This document shows positions 34,301 through 42,585 of a DNA stretch of 64,000 bases, piece by piece. Position numbers and translations under genes: made by a program. Under the pieces are notes generated by a model. That model was not told the origin of the DNA, searched no databases, and saw only the letters and a program-made list of their open reading frames with translations. This DNA is from Altererythrobacter sp. H2 (GTDB taxonomy: Bacteria; Pseudomonadota; Alphaproteobacteria; Sphingomonadales; Sphingomonadaceae), in NCBI RefSeq assembly GCF_035319885.1, contig NZ_CP141285.1, forward strand, positions 1,240,001-1,304,000, given 5' to 3'. Position 1 is the stretch's first letter. The number at the start of each line of letters is the position of its first letter.

Positions 34301-34663
34301 ATGCTGGCCTTGCTGGATGATCCCGCCACGGCCTATCGCCGGGTCGATCTCGACGCCCGGATTGAAGGAAGCGACGGGGCCGGGCTGACCCGGCTATGCC
34401 TGGAACGTGCCATTGCGGCACTTGCCCGCGCGCGGACGCAGGATGGGCGGGCGCAGCGAGCGGGCGCGCTGGAGCAGGCCGGATCGGCACTGATCGCCCT
34501 GCTCGGCGGGGTCGCTTCGGATAATCCGCTGCGGAGCGCCCTGGTGCAGTTCTACGGCGGGGCGCGGGCGGACGTCATGGCGTCGCTGACCCGGTTTGAT
34601 CCGGAACGTCTGGCGGGGATTGAACGCGATCTCGCGGACGTGCTGGCCCTGCTCCAGAAATAG
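34301..34663 (+). CDS. fliS: Flagellin export chaperone FliS
   Basis: 120 residues, all helical by composition. It shows the FliS features YRRVDLDARIEG, LCLERAIAALARAR with a run of Arg/Ala helices, and a C-terminal segment around LADVLAL. FliS binds the C-terminal D0 of flagellin. It converges with fliA, 25 bp apart. The sequence is diverged but position after fliD supports the call. Confidence 0.86.
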   Translation: MLALLDDPATAYRRVDLDARIEGSDGAGLTRLCLERAIAALARARTQDGRAQRAGALEQAGSALIALLGGVASDNPLRSALVQFYGGARADVMASLTRFDPERLAGIERDLADVLALLQK

Positions 34664-34688
34664 CGCCTAAGTTGACCGATCCGGTGGC

Positions 34689-35423
34689 TCAGTCCGCCAG
34701 GTCTGCCAGGTCTGCCAGCATCACCCTGAGCTTTGCCAGCGCCTGCGCCCGCAACTGGTGCACGCGCGGCACGCTGACCTCCAGCACGTCGGCAATTTCG
34801 GTAAGGTTGAGTTCCTCGACAAAGAACAGCTGGAGAACCAGCTGGAGCCGCTGCGGCAGCGCCTCCATCGCGGAGGCCAGGCGCGCCCTGTCATCGAGTG
34901 CGGCGAGCTGCTCGAACGCGTCAGGGCCGTCGTCGGCGAAGGCCATGCTGGAGTCGTCAAGGCAGTCATCCAGTGCCACCAGTGCTGTCTGGCCCTGCTG
35001 CATCGCCCGCAGCGCCGCTTCGTCACATTCCAGCGCGGCGCACAGTTCGGCGGGGGCAGGCGGGCGGCCATGCAGGCCGGTGAGGCGCGCCACGGCCGCG
35101 TCGTAGGCCTGCCGCCGCCGTATCGTGCCACGACTGTCGGGCATGGTGCGGCGGACAAGGTCGAACATCGCGCCGCGCACCCGCAGCTTGGCATAGGCGG
35201 CAAATCCGTCATCCGGGGCAAGGCCATGGCGGCGCGCGCATTCGGTCAGGGCGAGCAGGCCGGCCTGGATCAGGTCCTCCACCTCGATCCCGTCGCGGCC
35301 CATGCCGTGGATGTGCCATGCTGCCCGGCGGACCAGCGGCATGAACCGGCGCACGCGGTCTTCCACCAGGGCAGGCGGGACATGAAGCCGGGCATCGGCA
35401 AACTGGTTGTGGTCTTGCTTCAT
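34689..35423 (-). CDS. fliA: RNA polymerase sigma factor FliA (sigma-28)
   Basis: 244 residues. Region 2 shows RVRRFMPLVRRAAWHI and GIEVEDLIQAGLLALTECARR with RVRGAMFDLVRR. Region 4 shows LPQRLQLVLQLFFVEELNLTEIADVLEVS. FliA directs late flagellar genes such as flagellin. The last nine residues are LADLADLAD, encoded by a threefold 9-bp repeat. It overlaps flhA by 4 bp. fliA is uncommon in classical alphaproteobacterial flagellar systems. Confidence 0.94.
   Translation of the reverse strand: MKQDHNQFADARLHVPPALVEDRVRRFMPLVRRAAWHIHGMGRDGIEVEDLIQAGLLALTECARRHGLAPDDGFAAYAKLRVRGAMFDLVRRTMPDSRGTIRRRQAYDAAVARLTGLHGRPPAPAELCAALECDEAALRAMQQGQTALVALDDCLDDSSMAFADDGPDAFEQLAALDDRARLASAMEALPQRLQLVLQLFFVEELNLTEIADVLEVSVPRVHQLRAQALAKLRVMLADLADLAD
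34692..34718. repeat. Threefold 9-bp tandem repeat at fliA 3' end
   Basis: Three copies of GTCTGCCAG (the first has one C for T) lie at the very 3' end of fliA and encode the C-terminal Leu-Ala-Asp triplets. Copy-number change would add or remove three residues without a frameshift. Confidence 0.8.
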
Positions 35424-37498
35424 GCGGCAAGCATCTCCGGTTCAGGGTTGATGGCAGGGGCGCCGATCACGTCGAGCACGTTGACCGGCTGGGTTACGGG
35501 AAGTTCCTGGAGCGAAAGCACCAGTGCGCGGGGCACCCGGTTGCGCAGCAGCGCGGCCAGTGCACGGCGCGCGGGCGGCTGGACAATCAGGGCGACCGGG
35601 ACGTCAGCCTGCGCCACGATTGCGGCCATGCGTTCGGCAATCATCCGCCCGCAATCAGGATCGATCAGCGGCTGGCCGGTGGCCGGATCGGTCATCCCGC
35701 CAAGGATGGCCGCCTCCAGCCCTGCATCGAGCGTGGCAACCTGGAGCTGCTGGTCGGGCGGGCAAACCTGGCCCACGATCCAGCCCCCCAGATCGGTGCG
35801 AACATGGTCGATCAGGGTATTGAAATCGTGGGTTTTCTGCAGGGCCAGCGCAAGGCTGGTGAACACCGGGCCGGGATGCGACAGGGAAATGCCGTCTGCC
35901 ACCAGTGCGCGCAGGAAGCGGGTCAGTGCCGCCAGCGACAGCGGCTCAGGCGTAATCGCCTCGACCAGCCCCGGCACCTTTTCCCGCAGCGTATCGAGCA
36001 GCGCGCGGACTTCTTCCGGCCCCAGCAGCGCTTCGATCCGCGCCAGCAGCAACTGGTTGAGATGGGTGGCGATGACCGTGCCCGGATCGACCACCAGATA
36101 ACCTTCCGCCACCGCGATTTCGCGGGTGGCGGGGTCGATCCACAGGGCGGGGCAGCCGAAGCTCGGGTCAAGCGTGGCCTCGCCTGCCATGGCCGCGCCG
36201 GCGGGCACTTCGCCAGTGTCGATGGCGAGCAGCCGGTCGGGCCGGACCTCGCCCTGACCCAGCGTGACCCCGCCCAGCCGCACGCGGTAAGCCCGCGGCC
36301 CAAGTTCGAGCGCATCGGCCACCCGGAACTGGGGCAGGACAAAGCCGAACTGGCGCGACAGCTGCTTGCGGATGCCGGTCAGGCGCGGCAGCAGCGGGGC
36401 CTTGCGCGCCTCGTCCACCAGATGGACCAGGGCATAGCCGAGCTCGAGCGCAACCAGCGTGTGGTCGGTCACATCCGCGATACCAAACACGTCGGGCCGG
36501 TTTTCGTCGACCGCGAAGGCCGGTTCCGCCGGAGTCTCTGCCCGGCGGCGCAGGCGGTGCCAGATCAGCAGGCAGATGGCCGCCGCCGGAAGGAACAGCG
36601 TCTGCGGCATGGCCGGGATCAGCCCGATTGCGCCGAGCACGGCGGCTACCGGCAGCCAGCCGCGCGGTTCGGCCACCTGCCCGCCAATCTGGCCAACCAG
36701 GTCGCGGGAATCGGTGACGCGGGTCACGATCGCAGCCGCAGCGATGGACAGCAGCAGCGCCGGCACCTGGGTCACCAGCGCGTCGCCAACTGCGAGCGAG
36801 ACATAGACCTGCCCTGCCTCGCCCGCGCCCATGCCATGCGCGATCATGCCCAGTGCAAACCCGCCAAACACGTTGACCGCCAGGATCAGCAGTCCGGCGA
36901 TGGCATCGCCCTTCACGAACTTGGAAGCACCATCCATCGAGCCGTAGAAATCGGCTTCGACCGACACCTCGGACCGGCGCGCGCGTGCTTCATCGGGCGT
37001 GAGCAGGCCTGCGGCGATGTCGGCGTCGATCGCCATCTGCTTGCCGGGCAGGGCATCCAGCACGAACCGTGCGGACACCTCGGATATGCGGCCCGCGCCT
37101 TTGGTCACCACCACCAGATTGATGATCAGCAGGATCGCGAAGACGAACAGGCCGACGGCGAAGTTTCCGCCGATGATGAACTGGGCAAAGGCCGCGATGA
37201 CCTGGCCGGCGGCGTCCTCTCCCTCGTGCCCGTTGACCAGTACGACCCGGGTCGAGGCGACGTTGAGCGCCAGCCGCAGCAGCGTGGCAAACAGCAGTAC
37301 GCTGGGGAAGGACGAGAAATCGAGCGGTTTGCGGGCATTGAGTGCGGTGGTCAGGATGATGACCGAAATGGCCAGGTTGAGCACGAAGAACAGATCGAGC
37401 AGGAAAGCCGGGATCGGCAGGACCATCAGCACGATCAGCGCCAGGATGCCTGCGGGCAGTGCGAATGCGCCGGGCAGGCCGGCCAGCCGCGCGCTCAC
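35420..37498 (-). CDS. flhA: Flagellar export gate protein FlhA
   Basis: 692 residues from the GTG at 37498 (GTGA overlap with the upstream transglycosylase gene). About eight membrane helices are followed by the cytoplasmic ring domain. The conserved segments ATLLRLALNVASTRVVL, AVGLFVFAILLIINLVVVTKG, DALPGKQMAIDADI and DGASKFVKGDAIAG are all present. FlhA forms the nonameric export ring. Downstream flhF and flhG, common in polar flagellar clusters, are missing; fliA follows directly. Confidence 0.96.
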   Translation of the reverse strand: MSARLAGLPGAFALPAGILALIVLMVLPIPAFLLDLFFVLNLAISVIILTTALNARKPLDFSSFPSVLLFATLLRLALNVASTRVVLVNGHEGEDAAGQVIAAFAQFIIGGNFAVGLFVFAILLIINLVVVTKGAGRISEVSARFVLDALPGKQMAIDADIAAGLLTPDEARARRSEVSVEADFYGSMDGASKFVKGDAIAGLLILAVNVFGGFALGMIAHGMGAGEAGQVYVSLAVGDALVTQVPALLLSIAAAAIVTRVTDSRDLVGQIGGQVAEPRGWLPVAAVLGAIGLIPAMPQTLFLPAAAICLLIWHRLRRRAETPAEPAFAVDENRPDVFGIADVTDHTLVALELGYALVHLVDEARKAPLLPRLTGIRKQLSRQFGFVLPQFRVADALELGPRAYRVRLGGVTLGQGEVRPDRLLAIDTGEVPAGAAMAGEATLDPSFGCPALWIDPATREIAVAEGYLVVDPGTVIATHLNQLLLARIEALLGPEEVRALLDTLREKVPGLVEAITPEPLSLAALTRFLRALVADGISLSHPGPVFTSLALALQKTHDFNTLIDHVRTDLGGWIVGQVCPPDQQLQVATLDAGLEAAILGGMTDPATGQPLIDPDCGRMIAERMAAIVAQADVPVALIVQPPARRALAALLRNRVPRALVLSLQELPVTQPVNVLDVIGAPAINPEPEMLAA

Positions 37499-38367
37499 AG
37501 CCCGAAGCTCCGCAGCGTGGCATAGGCACGGCGGGCGTGATCACCGGCCTGGCCGGGCGATCCGGTGAAGCCTTGGGCCAGAAGCTCGCTGATCGGGCGC
37601 AGGGCAGGGCGGTTATCGGCAAAACCGCTGGCTGCGCCGGCAAAACCGTTCCGCGCCGCGAGAAAGGGCGCAGGGACGGCGGAAGCAAGCTGGCCAGGAG
37701 CAGCAAAGGCTGGATGGCCGGACACCGGGCCGGCGTCCATCGCCTGCGCCATCTTGCCCCGCATCAGGTCCATCACTTCACTCAGCGAGCGGGCCGTGCC
37801 GTCGCGCTCGAAAAAGATCGGGCGGTTGGCGGCAGCTGGCCTGGGAAAGAGTGCGGCTGCGGATTGGGACGGGTCGGACTGGAGCGCGGAGAGGAACCGG
37901 CTGGCCCCGCCCGAGCCGAGGAAATGGGCCAGATAGAGCTCGCCTGCATCGGGTTCGCGCCCGAGCACCGGGATCAGTTCAGCCCGGTTGTCCTGCGCCA
38001 GTGCCCCGGCCATGACCGAGGCGAGCGCGGGATCGTGGCGCAAACCGAGGATCTGCTGCCGCATCGCCGGGTCGCTGACATAGGGGCCGTTGGCGCCCTG
38101 CCCGATGGCCGCAGCATAAGGGGCAAGCCCATGCGCAGCGCCGTGCTTGCGGACAGTGGCGAGCCAGGTGCTTTCGATGAACTGGAACAGTCCTGTGGCG
38201 CTGGATGTGCGCGCCTTGGCATCGGGATCGAGGCCGGATTCGATCCGCGCCTGCGCCAACAGAAAGTCGAAGCCGATACCCGTCCGCCCCGCGCCATGGG
38301 CAATCGCCGCGCGCACCGGAAGCGGTGCGGCAGAGGGACGGACAGACTCTATTCGGCTTTCGCCCAC
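37495..38367 (-). CDS. Lytic transglycosylase (SLT domain), likely flagellar peptidoglycan hydrolase
   Basis: 290 residues. The SLT catalytic domain is N-terminal: AQARIESGLDPDA with the catalytic Glu, SSATGLFQFIESTW, and YAAAIGQGANGPYV. The C-terminal 140 residues are Ala/Pro-rich with SLSEVMDLMRGKMAQAMD and have no recognised domain. There is no clear signal peptide, so it may be exported by the flagellar apparatus or by another route. Located between flgN and flhA, it probably opens the cell wall for the rod, the task of FlgJ or SltF in other bacteria. Confidence 0.85.
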   Translation of the reverse strand: MGESRIESVRPSAAPLPVRAAIAHGAGRTGIGFDFLLAQARIESGLDPDAKARTSSATGLFQFIESTWLATVRKHGAAHGLAPYAAAIGQGANGPYVSDPAMRQQILGLRHDPALASVMAGALAQDNRAELIPVLGREPDAGELYLAHFLGSGGASRFLSALQSDPSQSAAALFPRPAAANRPIFFERDGTARSLSEVMDLMRGKMAQAMDAGPVSGHPAFAAPGQLASAVPAPFLAARNGFAGAASGFADNRPALRPISELLAQGFTGSPGQAGDHARRAYATLRSFGL

Positions 38368-38434
38368 GACGGGCTCCCTTGCGGCAATGGTTCGTCACCA
38401 TGCACAGCAAGGGGTGTGCCAGTTTGCCCGGCGA

Positions 38435-38746
38435 TCAGGCCACGCGGGCAACCCGGTAGGTGCCGGGCCGGTCGACCAGTGCATCGATCCGGGCGGAAAC
38501 TTGTGCAGCCAGGAGGTTGCGAACCCGGCGGTTTACCTCGTTCAGCGCCCGTGCGCTCTCCGCCAGGGCGCGGCATTCGGCGTCTGGCGCTGCCGGGCTG
38601 GCCGGCTCCAGTTCAGCGCACAGACCCTGCTTGCGCTGCGCGGTGGCCAGCAGCGCGTCGAGGTCAAGGGTGGCAAGGGCCTGCCGCTCTGCCTCCAGCA
38701 CGGCAATCATCTGCCGCAGATGTTCGGCGGTCATGGCGGAGCTCAT
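38435..38746 (-). CDS. flgN: FlgN-like flagellar export chaperone
   Basis: 103 residues, helical, with the FlgN-type start AEHLRQMIAVLEAERQALATLDLDAL and a second helix ending NEVNRRVRNLLAAQV. FlgN binds the hook-filament junction proteins FlgK and FlgL, which are not encoded here. The gene overlaps flgM by 4 bp, the usual flgM-flgN pairing. The assignment rests on helix pattern, size and position. Confidence 0.8.
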   Translation of the reverse strand: MSSAMTAEHLRQMIAVLEAERQALATLDLDALLATAQRKQGLCAELEPASPAAPDAECRALAESARALNEVNRRVRNLLAAQVSARIDALVDRPGTYRVARVA

Positions 38747-39036
38747 GCCTGGCCCCCGAGGACCAGCCGGGCAGCAATCATGGCATCGGCAATCTTCGCG
38801 GGAACGATGGGATAGCTGCCTTCGCGCAAGGCGTCGCGAATCTGGTTGACCCGTTCACGATCGACCGGGGGGGCGGCACTGTCGGGCGTTGCGCCCAGCT
38901 CCACCTGCACACCTTCGGCACCGGCTCCGGCGGATGTCGCAGCCTGTGGGCGAGGCCTCTCGGTGGCCTGGGTGTGGCCGGAGATCGCCGGGGCGGCGTT
39001 CACCGGCAGCGTCTTGCGAATGTCGATCGGCGACAT
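38743..39036 (-). CDS. flgM: Anti-sigma-28 factor FlgM
   Basis: 97 residues. The N-terminus is SPIDIRKTLPV, followed by a disordered Ala/Pro region. The C-terminal sigma-binding half has DRERVNQIRDALREGSYPI and PAKIADAMIAARL, typical of FlgM. FlgM holds FliA inactive until hook completion, when it is exported. It leads the flgM-flgN-transglycosylase-flhA-fliA operon, so sigma and anti-sigma are on one transcript. Confidence 0.92.
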   Translation of the reverse strand: MSPIDIRKTLPVNAAPAISGHTQATERPRPQAATSAGAGAEGVQVELGATPDSAAPPVDRERVNQIRDALREGSYPIVPAKIADAMIAARLVLGGQA

Positions 39037-39217
39037 GTCGGGTCTCCTGCGCTGTGCTGCGATACAGGACGACCTGTGAAAGGTTTGATTAAGGGGTCAC
39101 GGTCCCGATTCGGCTTTAGCTTTCCAAGCAGCGTGGAAGGCGTAAGCTTCCGGCGGGATCGCGAGTCGCACTGGCGGGAACGGCCGCCCTTCTGCGTCAC
39201 GTTGAAAGGGGATACTC

Positions 39218-39622
39218 ATGAAAAAGATCGTACTTGTAGCCGCGCTTGCGGCGCTCTCTGCCTGTTCCCAGTCGGAAGCCCCGGCTGAACCCGTAGCCGC
39301 GGAGGAGCCGGCAGCCGCCCCGGCAGCGGCAACGGTGGCCGCCGATGGTGGTCCTTCCACCGGTATGTTCAAGATCACCCAGCAGGATGGCACGGTTTTC
39401 ACCGAAGAAGTCCGCCCGGACGGAACCTACACCTCAACTTCCGCGACCGGCGAAACCGAGACCGGCAGGTGGGTCCAGAAATCGCCGAACGAATATTGCA
39501 CGACCGGGGACGAGGAAGGGGCGGCAGAAGTCTGCCACAGCGAAACCGTGGGAGAGGATGGCGTGTGGACCTCGACTGATCCCGAAGGGAAGACCGGAAC
39601 GGTCGAGCGCATCGAGGCCTGA
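39218..39622 (+). CDS. Hypothetical lipoprotein
   Basis: 134 residues. The N-terminus MKKIVLVAALAALSAC is a lipoprotein signal with lipobox LSAC (Cys16). Asp is not at +2, so outer-membrane sorting is likely. An Ala/Pro/Glu spacer is followed by a small domain with GTVFTEEVRPDGTYTS and RWVQKSPNEYCTTGD, including two Cys that may pair. Not a recognised family. AAAGGGGA precedes the ATG. The 181-bp region upstream separates it from the divergent flgM and holds the two promoters. Confidence 0.8.
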   Translation: MKKIVLVAALAALSACSQSEAPAEPVAAEEPAAAPAAATVAADGGPSTGMFKITQQDGTVFTEEVRPDGTYTSTSATGETETGRWVQKSPNEYCTTGDEEGAAEVCHSETVGEDGVWTSTDPEGKTGTVERIEA

Positions 39623-39647
39623 TTTACCTGCAAGCCAATGCTGACCG

Positions 39648-39679
39648 GGGCACCGGAACGCCATGTCGTTCCGGTGCCC
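39648..39679. terminator. Perfect 13-bp hairpin between converging genes
   Basis: GGGCACCGGAACG and CGTTCCGGTGCCC pair perfectly around a 6-base loop. It lies between the lipoprotein gene and the converging cysH. There is no long T tract, so termination in either direction is likely but unproven. Confidence 0.7.
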
Positions 39680-39687
39680 TGGTTGCT

Positions 39688-40479
39688 TTACAGGAACGGC
39701 TCGTAACCCGGCGGCAGATCGCTGGTTGCACCGTCGGTGTGGATGCCGCACTCGGTCTTGTCCCAGCCTTTCCAGCGGCCCGAACGCGGGTCTTCTCCCG
39801 GTGCGACCTTGCTCGTGCACGGCGAACAGCCGATCGAAGGATAGCCTTGCTCGACCAGCGGGTGCGGGGGAAGGTCGTGCGCGGTGAAATGACGCGCGAT
39901 GTCTTCGGCGGTCCAGTCGATCAGCGGGTTGATCTTGAGGCGGCCGTGGCCGTCACTGGTGTCGAGCTCGAACCGGGGCAGATTGGCCCGCGTCTGCGCT
40001 TGGAACGCCTTGCGCCCGGTGATGGTGGCATCCAGTCCGGCCAGAGCGCGTGCCAGCGGCCGTACTTTGCGGATTTCGCAGCAGCCGTCAGGGTCGTAGG
40101 ACCAGCGCAGGCCGGTTTCATCCCGCTGTGAGAGGTCAGCCGGGTCCGGGCTCAGGATCCGGAGAGCAGTCAGGCCAAACCGGGATGCCAGCGTGTCGCG
40201 GTAGGTCAGCGTCTCGGCAAAATGCTTGCCCGTGTCGAGGAACAGCACCGGCAGGGCCGGGTCGACTTCGGCCACCAGATGCAGCAGCACTGCGCTTTCC
40301 GCGCCGAAGCTGGAAACCACCGCCATGTCGCCCGCCAGCCCGTCAGCAATAACCGCTCGGAGCATTTCGCGCGTGTCGGAGCCACGGAACATCCGGTTCA
40401 GGCGGATTGCGTCATGCTCGGTGAAGCGCGGGCCGGTGTCGATCCGGTCACGCAGGCGGACGGGATCGGCCTCAGCCAT
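39688..40479 (-). CDS. cysH: Adenylyl-sulfate reductase, assimilatory (CysH, Fe-S type)
   Basis: Reduces activated sulfate to sulfite; 263 residues. SSFGAESAVLLHL and LFLDTGKHFAETL mark the nucleotide-binding fold. The motifs DGCCEIRKV and IGCSPCTSK form the CC...CxxC set that binds a [4Fe-4S] cluster, and the catalytic Cys is in KTECGIH. The cluster motif points to APS rather than PAPS as substrate. The ATG at 40479 overlaps the DUF934 gene; an in-frame ATG at 40491 is also possible. Confidence 0.93.
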   Translation of the reverse strand: MAEADPVRLRDRIDTGPRFTEHDAIRLNRMFRGSDTREMLRAVIADGLAGDMAVVSSFGAESAVLLHLVAEVDPALPVLFLDTGKHFAETLTYRDTLASRFGLTALRILSPDPADLSQRDETGLRWSYDPDGCCEIRKVRPLARALAGLDATITGRKAFQAQTRANLPRFELDTSDGHGRLKINPLIDWTAEDIARHFTAHDLPPHPLVEQGYPSIGCSPCTSKVAPGEDPRSGRWKGWDKTECGIHTDGATSDLPPGYEPFL

Positions 40480-40957
40480 GGCTCGCGCCATGGCGCAGCT
40501 GCCAGATCGGCACCCGGCCATCGGTGGTGGGCTGGTAGACTTCCGGCCAGCGGCCGAACGCCGCATTCGCGTCTTCCGGATTGATCGGCTGGTCCGGGGC
40601 AAAGGCATCAAACCCGCAGCGCCGCAGGAAGCCGATCTGGTCAACCAGCAAGTCGCCCACCGCGCGCAGCTCGCCGGCAAAGCCCGCTTCCCGCAGGATC
40701 CGGGCGGAGGAATAGCCGCGCCCGTCGCCGAACACCGGGAAATTGACTTCCACCAACGCGATCCGGTCAAGATGAGGCAGCAGCGCGCGGGCATCGTCAC
40801 CCGGCTCGATCCGCACGGCAGTGGCGTTCGACTGGTCGAGGAAGGAATCGACCGTCACCGCCGCATGATCGACCGGCTCGTCGCTGCGGAACCGGAACTG
40901 CACTTCGTCAGGGCTCACGCCCAGCCCCTCCCGGGCAGGGAAATTGGTGTCAGCCAT
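40472..40957 (-). CDS. DUF934 protein of the sulfite-reduction operon
   Basis: 161 residues from the ATG at 40957. The sequence fits DUF934: RIEPGDDARALLPHLDRIALVEVNFP, DGRGYSSARILRE and GELRAVGDLLVDQIGFLRRCGFDAF. DUF934 genes lie almost always next to cysI and cysH in proteobacteria, but no activity is established. It has a conserved-looking Cys in RRCGFD. It overlaps cysI by 8 bp and cysH by 8 bp, so production of the three is coupled. Confidence 0.9.
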   Translation of the reverse strand: MADTNFPAREGLGVSPDEVQFRFRSDEPVDHAAVTVDSFLDQSNATAVRIEPGDDARALLPHLDRIALVEVNFPVFGDGRGYSSARILREAGFAGELRAVGDLLVDQIGFLRRCGFDAFAPDQPINPEDANAAFGRWPEVYQPTTDGRVPIWQLRHGASHG

Positions 40958-42584
40958 AAAGCGCCTCCTTGAACGGCTCCATGCCGATGCGACGGTAGGT
41001 ATCGAGGAAGCGCTCGCCGTCGGTGCGTTCGCGCAGGTAAACATCGGTCACGGTTTCGACCGCGCCGACCACGCCGTCCTCGTCGAAGCCGGGGCCGGTA
41101 ATCTTGCCGAGCGAGGTATCGGCTGCCTCGCTGCCGCCGAGCAGGAGCTGGTAGTTTTCCACCCCCTTCTTGTCGACGCCGAGGATGCCGATATGGCCGG
41201 CATGGTGGTGCCCGCAGGCGTTGATGCAGCCGGAAATCTTCAGCTTCAGCTCGCCGAGGGCAGCGGTCTTGCCGGTCTCGGCAAAGCGGGCGGAAATCTT
41301 CTGCGCCACCGGGATCGAGCGGGCGTTCGCCAGGCTGCAATAGTCGAGCCCGGGGCAGGCGATGATATCCTCGATCGTATCGAGGTTGGGGCTGCCCAGT
41401 CCTTCGGCTTCGAGCGTCTGCCACAGGGTGTAGAGCTGGGCCTTGCGGACATGCGGCAGAACGATGTTCTGCGTGTGCATGACCCGGCATTCATCGAATG
41501 AATAGGACTTCGCCAGTTCCGCCATCACGTGCATCTGGCGAGCCGTGGCATCGCCGGGAATGCCGCCGACCGGCTTCAGGCTGATGACGGCCGAAACGTA
41601 GCCGGGCACCTTGTGGGGATGGGTGTTGCGATCAACCCAGAGCGCGAAATCGGGATCGCTCCGGTCAAGCCGGTCACCCGATGCGTCCTGGAAGGCAGGG
41701 TCCGCGAAATAGGGCTTGATCCGCTCCAGCTCGGCCGTGGGCGGCTCGATCCCCTGGCTCAGCAGGTGGGCGAACTCTTCCTCCACCTGGCGGGCATATT
41801 CCTGCGCGCCCAGTTCATGGACGAGGATCTTGATCCGCGCCTTGTACTTGTTGTCCCGCCGCCCGTAGCGGTTGTAGACGCGCAGGCAGGCCTCGGAATA
41901 GGTAATCAGCTGGTCGAGCGGCACGAAGGCGCGGATGCAGGGCGCGACCATCGGAGTGCGGCCCATGCCGCCGCCAACGTAGAATGCGGCGCCCAGTTCG
42001 CCTGCTTCGTTCTGCACGATCTCGATCCCGATATCGTGCAGCTTCATCGCCGCACGATCCGTTTTCGAGGCGATCACGGCGATCTTGAACTTGCGCGGCA
42101 GGAAGCTGAATTCCGGATGGAAGCTCGACCATTGTCTGAGCAGTTCAGCGTAAGGCCTTGGATCGACAAGCTCGTCAGCAGCAGCGCCAGCGAAATGATC
42201 GGAACTGATATTGCGGATGCAGTTCCCGCTGGTCTGGATCGCATGCATTTCCACTGCGGCGAGGTCGGCCAGAATGTCCGGCGCATCCTCCAGCTTGATC
42301 CAGTTGTACTGGATGTTCTGCCGGGTGGTGAAGTGCCCATAGCCCCGGTCATACTTGTCGGCGATATCGGCTAGGGCGTGCATCTGCGCGCTGCTGAGCG
42401 TGCCATAGGGCACGGCCACGCGCAGCATGTAGGCGTGCAGTTGCAGGTAGAGCCCGTTCATCAGCCGCAGCGGCTTGAACTGGTCTTCGGTCAGCTTGCC
42501 TTCGAGGCGGCGACGGGTCTGGTCGCGGAACTCGGCCACGCGCGCATCGACCATCGCCTGGTCATAGTGGTCATAGCGGTACAT
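40950..42584 (-). CDS. cysI: Assimilatory sulfite reductase hemoprotein (CysI-type)
   Basis: Six-electron reduction of sulfite to sulfide, 544 residues. The siroheme-[4Fe-4S] ligands are in CPGLDYC (C-x5-C) and SGCINACGHHHAGH (C-x3-C). The N-terminal half has the parachute domain with FTTRQNIQ. There is no flavoprotein domain, and cysJ is not adjacent, so the electron donor is probably ferredoxin or a separate reductase. A nitrite reductase role is possible by family, but the cys context argues for sulfite. It overlaps DUF934. Confidence 0.93.
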   Translation of the reverse strand: MYRYDHYDQAMVDARVAEFRDQTRRRLEGKLTEDQFKPLRLMNGLYLQLHAYMLRVAVPYGTLSSAQMHALADIADKYDRGYGHFTTRQNIQYNWIKLEDAPDILADLAAVEMHAIQTSGNCIRNISSDHFAGAAADELVDPRPYAELLRQWSSFHPEFSFLPRKFKIAVIASKTDRAAMKLHDIGIEIVQNEAGELGAAFYVGGGMGRTPMVAPCIRAFVPLDQLITYSEACLRVYNRYGRRDNKYKARIKILVHELGAQEYARQVEEEFAHLLSQGIEPPTAELERIKPYFADPAFQDASGDRLDRSDPDFALWVDRNTHPHKVPGYVSAVISLKPVGGIPGDATARQMHVMAELAKSYSFDECRVMHTQNIVLPHVRKAQLYTLWQTLEAEGLGSPNLDTIEDIIACPGLDYCSLANARSIPVAQKISARFAETGKTAALGELKLKISGCINACGHHHAGHIGILGVDKKGVENYQLLLGGSEAADTSLGKITGPGFDEDGVVGAVETVTDVYLRERTDGERFLDTYRRIGMEPFKEALYG

Positions 42585-42585
42585 G

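Noticed and set aside
35804-37525. 573-codon ORF on the plus strand
   Set aside because: Lies wholly antisense to flhA; Arg/Gln/His-rich translation with no motifs, as expected of a shadow frame in a high-GC gene.
19179-39036. Possibility of a type III secretion (virulence) cluster rather than flagella
   Set aside because: Flagellin, FliD, FliS, FliE, FlgM and FliA are present and no translocator or needle genes are seen.
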